This document shows positions 13,901 to 25,900 of a stretch of DNA of 64,000 bases, one piece after another. Under the pieces are notes generated by a model, which had not been told where the DNA came from, searched no databases, and saw only the letters and a list, made by a program, of their open reading frames with translations. Origin of the DNA: Agelaius tricolor (Eukaryota; Chordata; Aves; Passeriformes; Icteridae); NCBI GenBank assembly GCA_023055355.1, contig JALJCS010000004.1, positions 23,877,244 through 23,941,243 of the forward strand. Direction: 5' to 3'. Each line of letters starts with the position of its first letter. The first letter of the stretch is position 1. The position numbers were made by a program, and so were the translations under genes.

Positions 13901-16900
13901 CACAGCTGATAAAATACATCTGGAAACAAACTCTAAGTCATGGTATTACTCATTTCTTCATATTATTCAATACTATTTTACCTAATGTCTGGGTTTATCT
14001 GTAAGACTATCTTTATTATATTATTTACTTGTTTGCCTAGCACTCATCATCACACATTTTATTATCCCCACATTTTTTTCACAGTTTAAAAAGTAAGAAT
14101 TTAGTATCACAAAACCCCGATTTCTCAGCGGGAATTATAGCAGCAACATTTAAAACTTAAAGGTCAAAAGAATGTGACAAAGGCCATGTATATCTGTTAC
14201 AATTCACATTATCCTAACTCTCATCATCATCACTACTACTGTGAGCCATAGTCCACTCTTTGTAGGCCTGCCTTTTCTGAAAGCATGGTAAGGGAAGAAG
14301 AAAGCAGAAGTATTAGTTTAAAAGTACTAGTTTGCCTGGCAAGTTTGTTAATTAAAGCAAAATAAAACCACAGAAAACAGAAATTCGGATGTGACAGCCT
14401 AAGTGTAGGGCACAGTATGAGCACACAAAATATCCTATTTCCTTTGATCAGCATATACAATCTCTAAATCACCAAAAGAAGTTTTATTCCAACCTAATCC
14501 TGCAATCTGTTGAAAAGCTACAACACAGTGGCCACTGTGTGACCAGTCAGCTGTATGCAAAGAAGCATTGCAAAAGGGGAGAGAAATCTTTTTATCCATA
14601 AGAAAATATTATTCTATTCAAACTCTTTGAAATAGTGGACATGCAACACACTGAGTCTCATGCAAAACAAAGTAACAGCTCTAGAACCACAAACACTAAG
14701 AACCAAAAACATTAGTATACTTAAGGGTTAAATTAAGACACCAAATATCCTATAGCAGAATTTAATGACTGGGGAAAAAATGCAAATCTCTATTTTCTTA
14801 TTTGACTACCTATAGAAGACCTGTCTACTCTGCTTGGAGCTCTGAAAATATTTCTTCAAGAGCAATTATGCCTTAGAATCATCAATAGCAAAACTAATAA
14901 GAAGCTACCAATCCTTCAGTTTTACCTACATTCAAATGGTGGCTCAAATCACGAAATATCAAAGGCATTACATTATTAAGGCCATGCCTTAATGTATTTT
15001 AATTTCTATAAAGGAAGCTACTGTACTTGGCCATACAATACAGAAAAATTGAAATTACAAGTTACCTGGCAGATTTTTGTAAAGGTTTCTCAGAAAAAAA
15101 CCCAAAATATAAAAACGTACAAATTTAAGAAGCAGAAGCAATGTAAATTCAGCTCATTAGAGCTGACTGTTTGCTAGCATTTGTTTTAGCAATATATTTT
15201 AAAACAGACAAGGGGATGTTTGAAAATTTTCTTAACAAGAAGAGGATAAAGGTTAGTAACAAATTTATGTTATCCATCAGTAGTAGCTTCTAACTAGCAG
15301 AGGGCAGAGGGTAGTTAAGGCTTAATGACACGAGTTATAAATTGGAGAGCATAGGTTAAAGCCATCTCATTTACAAGAAAGGCACGGGTATAGTATTTAT
15401 TATCAAAGCACTTTCACAGTTGGCTGAACTACATGACCAGTGAATGGAACAATGAACGTAGCTAAGGAATCCCCAACAGATCAATCCTGTTTTACCAGAA
15501 AATGAATGACAAACTAATGAAATGCAGGAGAAACCAAAACAAGAGTGGAACTCAACATGGAACAAACAGCTGTAGCAATAGTCAAAATTAGTCATAAAAT
15601 GCTCTCCAAAGGCTACTACCTTCTCATTTACTTCTCCAGAAAGGTTATTCTGGTACAATATTTTTGTAGCACTGTGAATCCTTCCATGCGTATTTTTAAA
15701 ATTCTGTTTAAATTTATGCAATCACTAATTGCTACTTTATTTGTTATGGTTGAACATTTCTAGAAAGAAGTTTTATTTCTACCAAAAAGAAAAAACAGAA
15801 ACTCAGTAAGCTGTGTGTGTCACAACTGAAATTACTTTCCTTTCTGAGTGTAATTTTTGAGTCAAATTTGCTTAAATGGCAGATGAATCATTAAAAAGTA
15901 AGGGCTGTTCAGCATATACTTCCTGCAAACAGTATTCAATTTCAGAACTGTTTATGTTCTTTCAAAGGCTTCAGTATGACATAAATACAACTATTTCTAG
16001 TGTCTTAAAAGTGTCTTTAAAATGCTGTTTTACACAAAATTGAGACTTAAAAGTCACCGTTTAAGCTATGTATTATAAAATTACTCAAAAAACTATGTGT
16101 ATTTATCAACCATTTTCACAAAAAAAAAATTAAAGGCATAAAACTTTTCATTTGCATATACAGACCTTTTTCTTTGTTCAAAATGCTCTGTGCATAAACT
16201 TTTATAGATATACTGATCTACTTTATGGTGTCTCCCTCAAAAATTATACCACAGCAGCCAAATCCCCAGTGTGGTTACGTGTGTAAGAAATTAAATTCTT
16301 GGCTACTGAGTTACTAGGAAAGAAGTGAATGGGAATTTAGGAAGAGAGAAATTCTAAAGCATTTATTTCTATGTAAGATGAGTTTAAATTTATGTCAAAA
16401 ATTTATCTTTCATTTTCTTCACCTGTAACATTTGACTTCCAGTTCCATCTCTTAATCTGTAAGGTCTAATAACTCCATCTTCACCAAAGAAGCGAGGTGG
16501 TCGCAGGCTTATCACATCTTCTGATGAATCTGCAACCCTGACAAAGCAGAAAATTTAAGATACATATCAATATCTCTACTCAACTATACTATTTAGCTAA
16601 GGAACTAAATTATTTTGTATACAATTCAAGTACTCGTATAACAACTATTGCTGTCTATATATGCACTTTGGCATACTAACAGACATTATGGAAATCTATT
16701 TTCAAGAATAACAATTATCAAATTAGATGGCACAGAGCAGCACATATCTGCAAATATCTAATTAGTGTCTAACTACTGCACTTCAAAACTTCAAAAGTAA
16801 AGACAACTGTACCACATAGAATAGAACTGTACCATATTTCTCTGATAATTCTTCTTGAATTTCTCTGCCAAAAAACTTGAACAGGAAAACAAGAGACTGG

Positions 16901-19900
16901 CATTCTTATGGTAACAGAAGTGATCCAACTCACTAAGAACAGGGCCACTGAACAATTGTATTTAAAGATACCAAGTGCCTCTTCAAAACTGTCTCCTCCT
17001 TTATTGCACATAACAGTGGAGAACAATCTTCATCAATGAATTTATTAAAGTGAGACTGTCAAAATATTTAAATGTAAACTTAACATAGTTCTGAGACTGG
17101 CATCATCTAGTGATCTTGGAACTAATTTCATAAAGGAGTAATAATATATAAAGTAACTGAACATATCTGAGAAGTCCTTTTTTTCCTGTTTATTTGGGGT
17201 AAAAGTTAAAAATCATCAGCTGAAGGAAGTCTGATTGCTGAGACATTTAAACTAGTTTTTGTCAGTAATGCTACAAATAGCTGAGATTTGTGTCTGTAGT
17301 TTTTAAATTATATCAAGTGTGTATTTTGTTAAAAAGCTACCTATTTATTATGCAAATAACATAGAAGTGATATGAAGACACAAGGTACTACTAGTATTAC
17401 TATTGTGTCTTTCATGCCATATGATATTCTGTACACTTATTTTACTTACTTTTTAATACCCTGAAATGTGCTGCTTGCCATATCTATGATTCCACCAGTG
17501 GGCCTAGCTACTGCTCCAACTAAGCCTTTTCCAACACCTTTGAAAAAACCGGCTGCTCCTTCTTCCTGAGCTCCTAAAAGCATTAAAAGGAGTAAATCAT
17601 TATAAACCACAGAATTTCTCTTAAAACCTTAACAAGTTTTATTAACCATTTAATTACAAATCTTATTTGATACACAACTACGTAGTCTCCACACAAAGTT
17701 CATGTAAACAACATTTAAACTGTAAGTCAGTAGAAATATAAAATCTTGACAAAGAGTTTTATAACTCTGATTTACAACAGCTCATCAAAAATCAAAAATT
17801 CACCATTGTGTGAACAGTTAATGCATCAAGACCAAACTTACCTCTTATAGGTTTTGTAACTATTCCTGTTATGCCACTGACAAAACCCTACCAGGATAAA
17901 CAAAACAGACATTACAAATATGCTTCCATACAATATTTTTCATTTTTAACATTTTTCTTCCTACTTCATTGGTTCATAGCCTAAAAGTACATGTGTTGGG
18001 AGTATTCTAGAATTCACTACAAGCCAACAGAATTAGAGGCACCTGCCTCACAGTTTCTACCTTCTTTTCTATCCTATTGCATTTTTCTATACAACTGTCA
18101 TTTAATTGTAGCTATACACCTGCAAAACTAAAATTAAAATTAAGAAACTAACAAAAAACTAACTCAAAAAAATTGAAAACCAACAACTCTCTGGGGAGCA
18201 CAACAAGTGCCTGGTACTCTTGGCCTGCATAAAATTAATAAATTTTTGCTTTCCTCCTTACAGAAACCAGTCCTTTTCCACCACGAGTGATACCCTCTCT
18301 CAGACCAGTGGGTTGTTTGTTCATGGCTTCTCTCCTTTTTTGCTGGTAATCTTCATCCATAGTTATTGCAGCTACTCCTTTTGCCATAGCACCTGTGATT
18401 CTTGAGGCAGCTCCTGCTAATCCACCTATTGGAATATAAACCAAATTAAAACTCTAATGCAATTTACAAATACTCAGCTCTATTGTTTACTATTAGGCAA
18501 ACTACCATCACCGCACTGAAACTTACCAACAGCACCCCCTACCAGTGCTTTAAGTCCTAGTGCCATTCCCTCTATAAATTCCTCAGGACCCTGGATGGCT
18601 CCCTATGAGAAAAAAGGATACACTCAGAATGAGCTTTGAATAGTATGCCTTATATATTTTTAAATCGTACATTTTTATTGGGATTTATATGTAACAAAGA
18701 GGAAAACAGGATGACACTGAGTGATAAAGTGTGAAAGCACCCACAAAAGTTCCTGTGAAAGATGGATAATTTTAGAATAATAATGAATTCCACGAAGTTT
18801 GCTTATTTTAAGGAGAAGCAAAATATTTATTTTAAGGTGTGAACTGTAAGAAATGGCCTTCTGATAGTTAAGTAGACATCTCTGTCCTTTTTACTCTCAC
18901 TTGAGTTTTCCAAGCATTTTCACTTGAAATTTTCAATTCTAAATCTAAATTTAAAACCAAGAAGGTATTAATATAGATTTTCAATACAATGTCTATCTAT
19001 CTACTTGTAAAAGGGCAGCGGAGAATTTTACCTGATATGGTTCATAGAAAAAAGCTTCTACTCCTTCAGACAAGCCTCTTATGAATCCAAATGGATTACC
19101 CAACACATCAAGGCCAAGAATAAGAATATACATCTGTTTAATAGCCTGAAATGAAAATAGGTATTAGAGAAAATATTTCCTAAATTATACTAAAACAAAG
19201 GCAAACAGTGTAGTATCTCAGATTAAAACAGGGAAAGAAACATTACTTAAATATAAAAACCTCAAAATTGTCCAGAAAAGTAAAAGTAGTTGTAATAAAA
19301 AGATGAGAAAATCAGTGAGTAAACCATATTATGTCAGCCAAGAAATAACATTACTTAAAAGCATTACAGTAGGTCCTCATTATTAATGATGGATGGAGAG
19401 GACTAATTCTTTTATGCAAAAGTATTTTTGTTGGATTCTCTCCACTGGATGACAGGGCTTTCAACAGTACACAAAAGCCAAAAAGGTACTATGATTTGAA
19501 TAGTACTAATGTCCAAGAAATTGCATCCGCATTTTAATGCCAGTCATGTTTTATCAGAGCCCCATCGTGTTTGCTTCCCCTATCTATCTATTCCAGTAAG
19601 ATGTTTTGTTATCCATGCCACCTGGCAAGGCAATAAAATCCTACTAATGAGTAATTGGCTTGTATGCATTTATTTAACCTTTGTATATAAATACAAGGAT
19701 GAAAGTAAATTTTATTTTGTTTAATAGAATGAAAGTGCACAGTAGCAGTTTCAAAATAAAAATTTATTGGAATGTTGATATTTTCTTATTCTCACCTGTT
19801 TTGAATAATGCCTTACAACTGATGATTGAAGCTGCTGTGTAGTACAGAAGTCATACCTGAGCTCAAAGAATGCCAACCTAAAAAAAGAGATGAGAGAAAA

Positions 19901-22900
19901 AGTAAATCCTTACTGCACAGTACAAAATAAAACTCAACATATGTAATATTGATATAATCTTTGTGAGTGATTTTTACATTCATATTTTTAACCTACTTAA
20001 AGACAATATCTTGTACATCTGTTAGGGTGGCCCCTATACTCTTCAGCAGGAGATTCAAGGACTGAAATGGTATCAGTTCATTCTTTCTTTCTTCTTTGTT
20101 ACTATCTTCTCCACCCGTACTGAGTGAAAAGCTCAGGTGTAACTGAAGGATAAAAATGAGATTGGGAAATAACATGGTTAGCTGTATGATATTTCTATCT
20201 TTATAATCTTTTAGATTATTTAAAATTTGAGTTAGGACATTTCTAGTCTGGCTGAAACCAGTCTGACTTTGTAACAGAGTACACAAATGCATAATGTAGG
20301 CCAAAAAAAGCCCACTGACATTTAAAGACGAAGTGAAGAATTTAAACTACCTTTGAGAAAATAATCTGCTTACTTCTGTTTTCAGAGATGGTCTCTGGAT
20401 TCTTTCATATATAATTTAGATTATTAAGTCATTTTTAAAACATTTTGTTTGTCTAAGTTATACCCAAAATCAAAGCAGACAGAAAATGACAACACAGCAT
20501 AGAGTCCAAGCAAGAATGTAAAATAAAACCTTGAAAACAAATAAATACTAACACAAGTTTTGCAGGTACCAAATAATTACTGGAATATGCATACAGGAAA
20601 AATCCTACTTGTGCACACCTGAAATAACCAAAGCATTTGTTTCAAAGAAGTCAGAAAAGAACAACATTCAGGATAATTGCTCAAATGACTTTCAGGCACA
20701 AAATGGTAGAAATCTATCCAGCCATTTTCAAAATCAGATTAAAGGAAGTTATGCCTGTTTCTGACTCTCTGAAGACAATATCACGCAACATTCATTATGT
20801 TATAACAGAGCTTAACTGTAGCTCATTTCAGTGATACACAGCTTACCTTGCAGAATCATTGTCACTCAATCCATAACTACTGAAGACTAAGCTCTTAGTA
20901 AAAACAAGAGCCCATTTATTCTATCCCATTTCCTCCCTGCACTTTTTCTTGTCAAATATAATTTCTAACATCTCACAAGATACTGCAAAGAGGTGCAACT
21001 CAAATCATTCTTTGATCTACTTCCCATGGATAGATGAGAGACTCTCTTAACAACTGTTATAGAGCCTATAAAGTCCTATCACAGTTGTAATAATGTTAAC
21101 TGCACACTAATCTCCTACCCTTGATATACATGTTTTTTAGAAATTATATAATTTTCCAATCCATAATACCCTGTGTGTACACAAATGAGCATTTTGCAAG
21201 GAACTCATAAATAATAAAATGAAAAAAAATTACTCATAAAGTAAGCCATAAGAATGCAATAGTAAGTTAGTGGTTACAATGAAAATACTTTCTTGGCCTT
21301 TTTTTTTTAATCAGCACATTTCAATCTTAATTTCCACTGCCTACTATCCTGGACAAGACAAAACATTTTCAGAGAGCAAACTCAGTCTATAACGTGAAAA
21401 AGGAATACCTTAATTGGAGATATATGGAAGTATTCATACAAGCTGATTTGTGATGTATCCATTGATGACACACTCATTAGCTCTTCTTGAAGAGATTCAA
21501 CATCCTTTTCAAAAAGTTGTAGCTGTAAATGCATTTGAAAAAGATATTTCTTCAAAATTTGGAGTATATAAAACTACTAGTCATTTTTCACTGATGACAA
21601 TACATTGACTAATACTACTTATACTCTCATGTACAAACTCCTCTCATTGTCCCTGTACTACAACATTTAAAGCCTTCTTTCCATAGCATACAGGATGAGC
21701 ATTAAAGACGGAGTCTACTATCTGACTCGGGTAACAGTAAATGAAAACCTCACAGCTCCATATTACTATATCAACCATTGATATGGACACAGAAAAATAA
21801 TTTTTAATTTTTTTTTTTTAAATACAAGTTGAATTGTTACAGATTTAAAATCTATTTATCTTCAAACAACAAAAGGTTTCTACCTCTTGGTCACTTGGCA
21901 CATCAGTCTGTGTAAAGAATTCACCTACTGCATACAGGAAGCCAAGATCTAATCTGAGGTCCATCTCTTGAATCAGAACCTTAAAGTACCTGCACATGAA
22001 ACAAAAAATAATTATTAAGGTGTTCTACAAAAACATGTAACACTTAAAGTTTAGTACTGGTTAGACCACTTACACAACTTCAGGTACTGGTTTTGGTGGG
22101 TTATTTTGGTGTGGGTTTTTGTTTTGGGGTGTTGTATTTTTGTGCGTGTATCTGTTGTTGATTTTCTTTTTTTATTTGTTTTGTGGGGTTTTTGAGGGAT
22201 TCATCATTGCTGGTGAAAAGAAGGCTTCCCACTTAGGTGTAATATAAACACATTTCCAAATAACCAAAACCATTTTAAACACATAGCAGCATTTAACACT
22301 GTATATAGCACAACTATACACAGATTTCCTTTCTAAATAAAGATGACTAAAAACACGCATTAAAAAGACATCTAAAAATCCTTGATTTATTCTTCAGTTA
22401 CATGGATAATAAAGGACACTGAGCTTTCACCTCTGTTAAAATGCTCTGAGATTCCAAGACTGAGCTTGTGTTAAAATTACTTTTCATTATGTTTACCTCT
22501 GTAATATTTTTAATTTTAAAGCTTGATAATGTATCCAATAGCAATAGAGATGGAACATGTCAAAATACTTACTTAATATGTGATATTTGTGAGTGTCCTG
22601 CAGTTCTCATGACAATACTGACGTCAGTAAATGGTTTAGGTGCTGTAAAGTTGTCAAATAAAAAGAGATCAGCACAGATTGTTATATGACATACATAATT
22701 TCATAAGTTTTTTTATGAAAATGTAATTCAGGGTTTTTTCAATCCTGCACAACAGGATTACATAATGGATATGACTGGTAAACAACTGAGACAGGGAAAA
22801 GAGCAGGAACAGAAAGTAATAGGAAGACAAGGATTAAATGGAACATCAAAATACTATTTAACTGAAAATGTACCATTTTCATTTAAAAGCAAGTTAATAT

Positions 22901-25900
22901 TGATATAATATTAGATTTATGTCATTTCTTTAGTCATGGAATAAGATTTTCCCATGGCTGATGCAAAAATGTAAACTAAACAAACAAAAATGAATTCTGC
23001 AGATTCATGCAATGCAGCTTAAAACCAATCATATTCAGAATGAGCAACTGACATCTCACTAGCTTCTGAACAAAATTGCAAGCAGTATTCTTTGTCTCTA
23101 TCCAGAATCCCTTTTGATATTACTTAGGTTTTCCAAGTGACTTCAGTGTAAAAAACTTAATGAAAGACTCCAGCTCATCACGTAGTATAGCAGCATTGAG
23201 CTCTATGCTCTATGCTCCAAGCAATGGAGAAAGCTACCTAAAAACCATACAAAATATAATTTGCCAACTGGAGAGCTTATAAGCCTCACTTAACAACTCT
23301 GAGCTTAGGCACATTTCTTTTCTTGGTAGCTAAGATTACTTCAGATAGATTACTAGGATATGCACTGCATGATACTAGAGCAGTAGGGAAATAGTGGAAG
23401 ACTAAAGACGGCAAGTGAATCCTCACTGCCCCAAAACTCCAAATGTAAGTAGCACAGAAACAGTGCAACAGATTCACTACCAGCAAAACTACCAAAACTT
23501 ATCTTATGAACAGACCAATCTTCTCATGTATTAGTCAGCATTAAATTTTACTGGTGGTCTGAACTGAAAACCTCCTTTTAAATTTATTAAGTAACTTTCA
23601 TGTCATATGTTCTCCACAATCAATTAAGTAATGTGCCAAAACGATGCTCTTAAAAGGTATCATAATGACAAAGACATTTTCTTTTTTTCTGTTAATTGTT
23701 AACTGTTGAAACAGTGTTCTGTATATCTTCTTTGTAGGTAACTGCTTCCTTACTTCTACTTTTATTATTTGTATTATCTGTAGTCAGAAAGCTCATGCAG
23801 ACTTCACCTGATAAAAATGAAAAGTGATAAAAGTGATAAAAGTGAAAAATATGATAAAAGTGAAAAATCTGATAAAATTATTAACTTCAGTACAAGCAAG
23901 TTATCTTTTGTTTTAAAAGGAAGGATTATGTTAAACTAGAACAAACCTGAATCCAAGGTGATGGACTTTGGAGGTTTAATAGGATAGAACACAAAGGGAA
24001 ATATGGCTCCAGGAATCTGGTTTTGTATCTAGTAGGGGTAAGGACAGGACAAGGTGCATCACATTAGCTTTTCAATAGTGAAATATTTTAAGACCAGGAC
24101 AAACTCTAGAGATACGATCTTTACCTGTGGCCTTCCACCAATCCAAAAGCAGAAAAAAGCCACTACTGTACTTAAAATATATCTATTTTCAAAATATAAT
24201 AATTAAATTATAATAATTTAGGAAAGCTTCTTCAAATTGGTAGTAATAAATGGTCCACAAAAGATTTGCAAAGGATTTGTTCTTGAAATATTGAGCATAA
24301 CAAGACTAGAAATTTCACCTCTCTTTTTGCTTGTTATACAGAAATGCTCCAAGAAAAAGCAAGTAAGATGAATGCCAAATATTTTTCTTCTGAAATGTCA
24401 TATTTGTCTTCCTTTTTTTCCAAGAAGCACTTAAGTAGTATTTTCAAAGATTGAGAAGCACTGATGTAAAAGCCAATGCTTACTATTAAACTGAAAACAT
24501 GAGAAATCCAAAAAATTCTAGAAATGAACCCAAGTTTCCATAAAGTTGTTCTTCAGAATAAGTAACAACGACTTTTTGACATGACTCACTTGTATCCTGT
24601 AAATTTGAATTCTGAAAGACTTCTGATGTGCAGAGGAACTGTATTCCACTTTTAAAGCTGGCAGATAATTTCTTCTGATAGGAATCTCATTTGGCTGTTG
24701 AATTGTCATGTTCATTCCATTAGGAGTTAAACATACCTATTGTATTATTATTAGAGAAAATTTAGTATGTCAAGTGTTTTAAAATCCTGCTTCATATACT
24801 TAAAAATTTACACTGTTCACCAATATTGTAAACCTTAGCAGTAAAAGTTCTGAACCTTTTAAGTTAGATGTCATAATTTCTCTCTATTTAAAGCAAACAA
24901 ATTTTGCCATAAATTAAAAATAGAAATAAAACTACAAAGTAGTGCATTACTTGGGGGTTACTATCATTTACCACATAGCTATCTAGAAGAAAAGCTGAAC
25001 AGTGTAATGGACTATGACTGGCATAAACATTGGATCATTTATCTATCCAGTGTTTATTTTCCTAGAGCACATTTCTAATGAGTGCCTAGAACTCATCTAT
25101 ACACAAGGACTGAGCATTTGAAGCATAATGTGCTTCTATATTCCAGAATAATTTCTGAAATTTCTTTTTCAATTTTATGTGGTTGAATGACAGCTAAATC
25201 ATTCCACAACAAGCTGTTTTGAAAATACAGGATTTCAGGCTAAAACAAACAAATCAACCCCAAACTAATATATTTACTGGTATAACACATGAACCAAATG
25301 CAAACCTTCCTCACTGTAGTTTTACACATATTTAGTACTACAAGCTCCAAAAATGGTACACCTCAATTTCAAAGTCAGGCACTAACAACAAAATGTCTGT
25401 AGCAATATATCAAGTTTGTGGAATATTTCCTGCACTTTTTAATACAGAGATAAAGAAGTGTTTTCAAATGAAGTAGGCAAATCAATCATCTCAAATTTTA
25501 CCGTAAGTTTTATCAAAGACAGCAAAATTGATATATTATCTTTTTCTTGTGCATACATATAAGCAACAAAATTAGAGAACTATCAGTATTACCAAAACAT
25601 TCGATTCCAACTCAATAATCTTATTTTCTGAAGGGCTTAGCTCACTGTAATCTCTGAATTCTTGTTCTAATTTATCAATTTGCTTAACACTCATTGGTCT
25701 CCATCTTGACTTCTTCTTCGGTTTTGTCTCCCACACCACATCAGAACTTTGAAAACAAAACAAAGAAGCAAAAGAGAAGTATTAGCTTTTTGAAAACAAG
25801 TCTTCAAGAACACAAAGAACATACCTACTTCAGTGTGACTTTTAATATGTTGTAACTAGGGATGAGAAAGCACAATATAAAGCACTACTGTAGCAAACAG

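Larger units (their letters stand above)
6097..16422 (-). other. 10.3 kb intron within the PH-like domain
   Basis: The largest intron of the window, between window exons 43 and 44. It contains the inverted repeat at 10213-10270 and its partial copy at 13859-13904. I recognise no CR1 or LTR in it, which is notable for its size. Its ORFs (longest 126 aa at 10419-10799) carry no recognisable domain. Confidence 0.7.

Noticed and set aside
15371..15721. 116-aa minus-strand ORF and overlapping plus-strand ORF
   Set aside because: Overlapping frames on both strands in an intron without family resemblance; chance.
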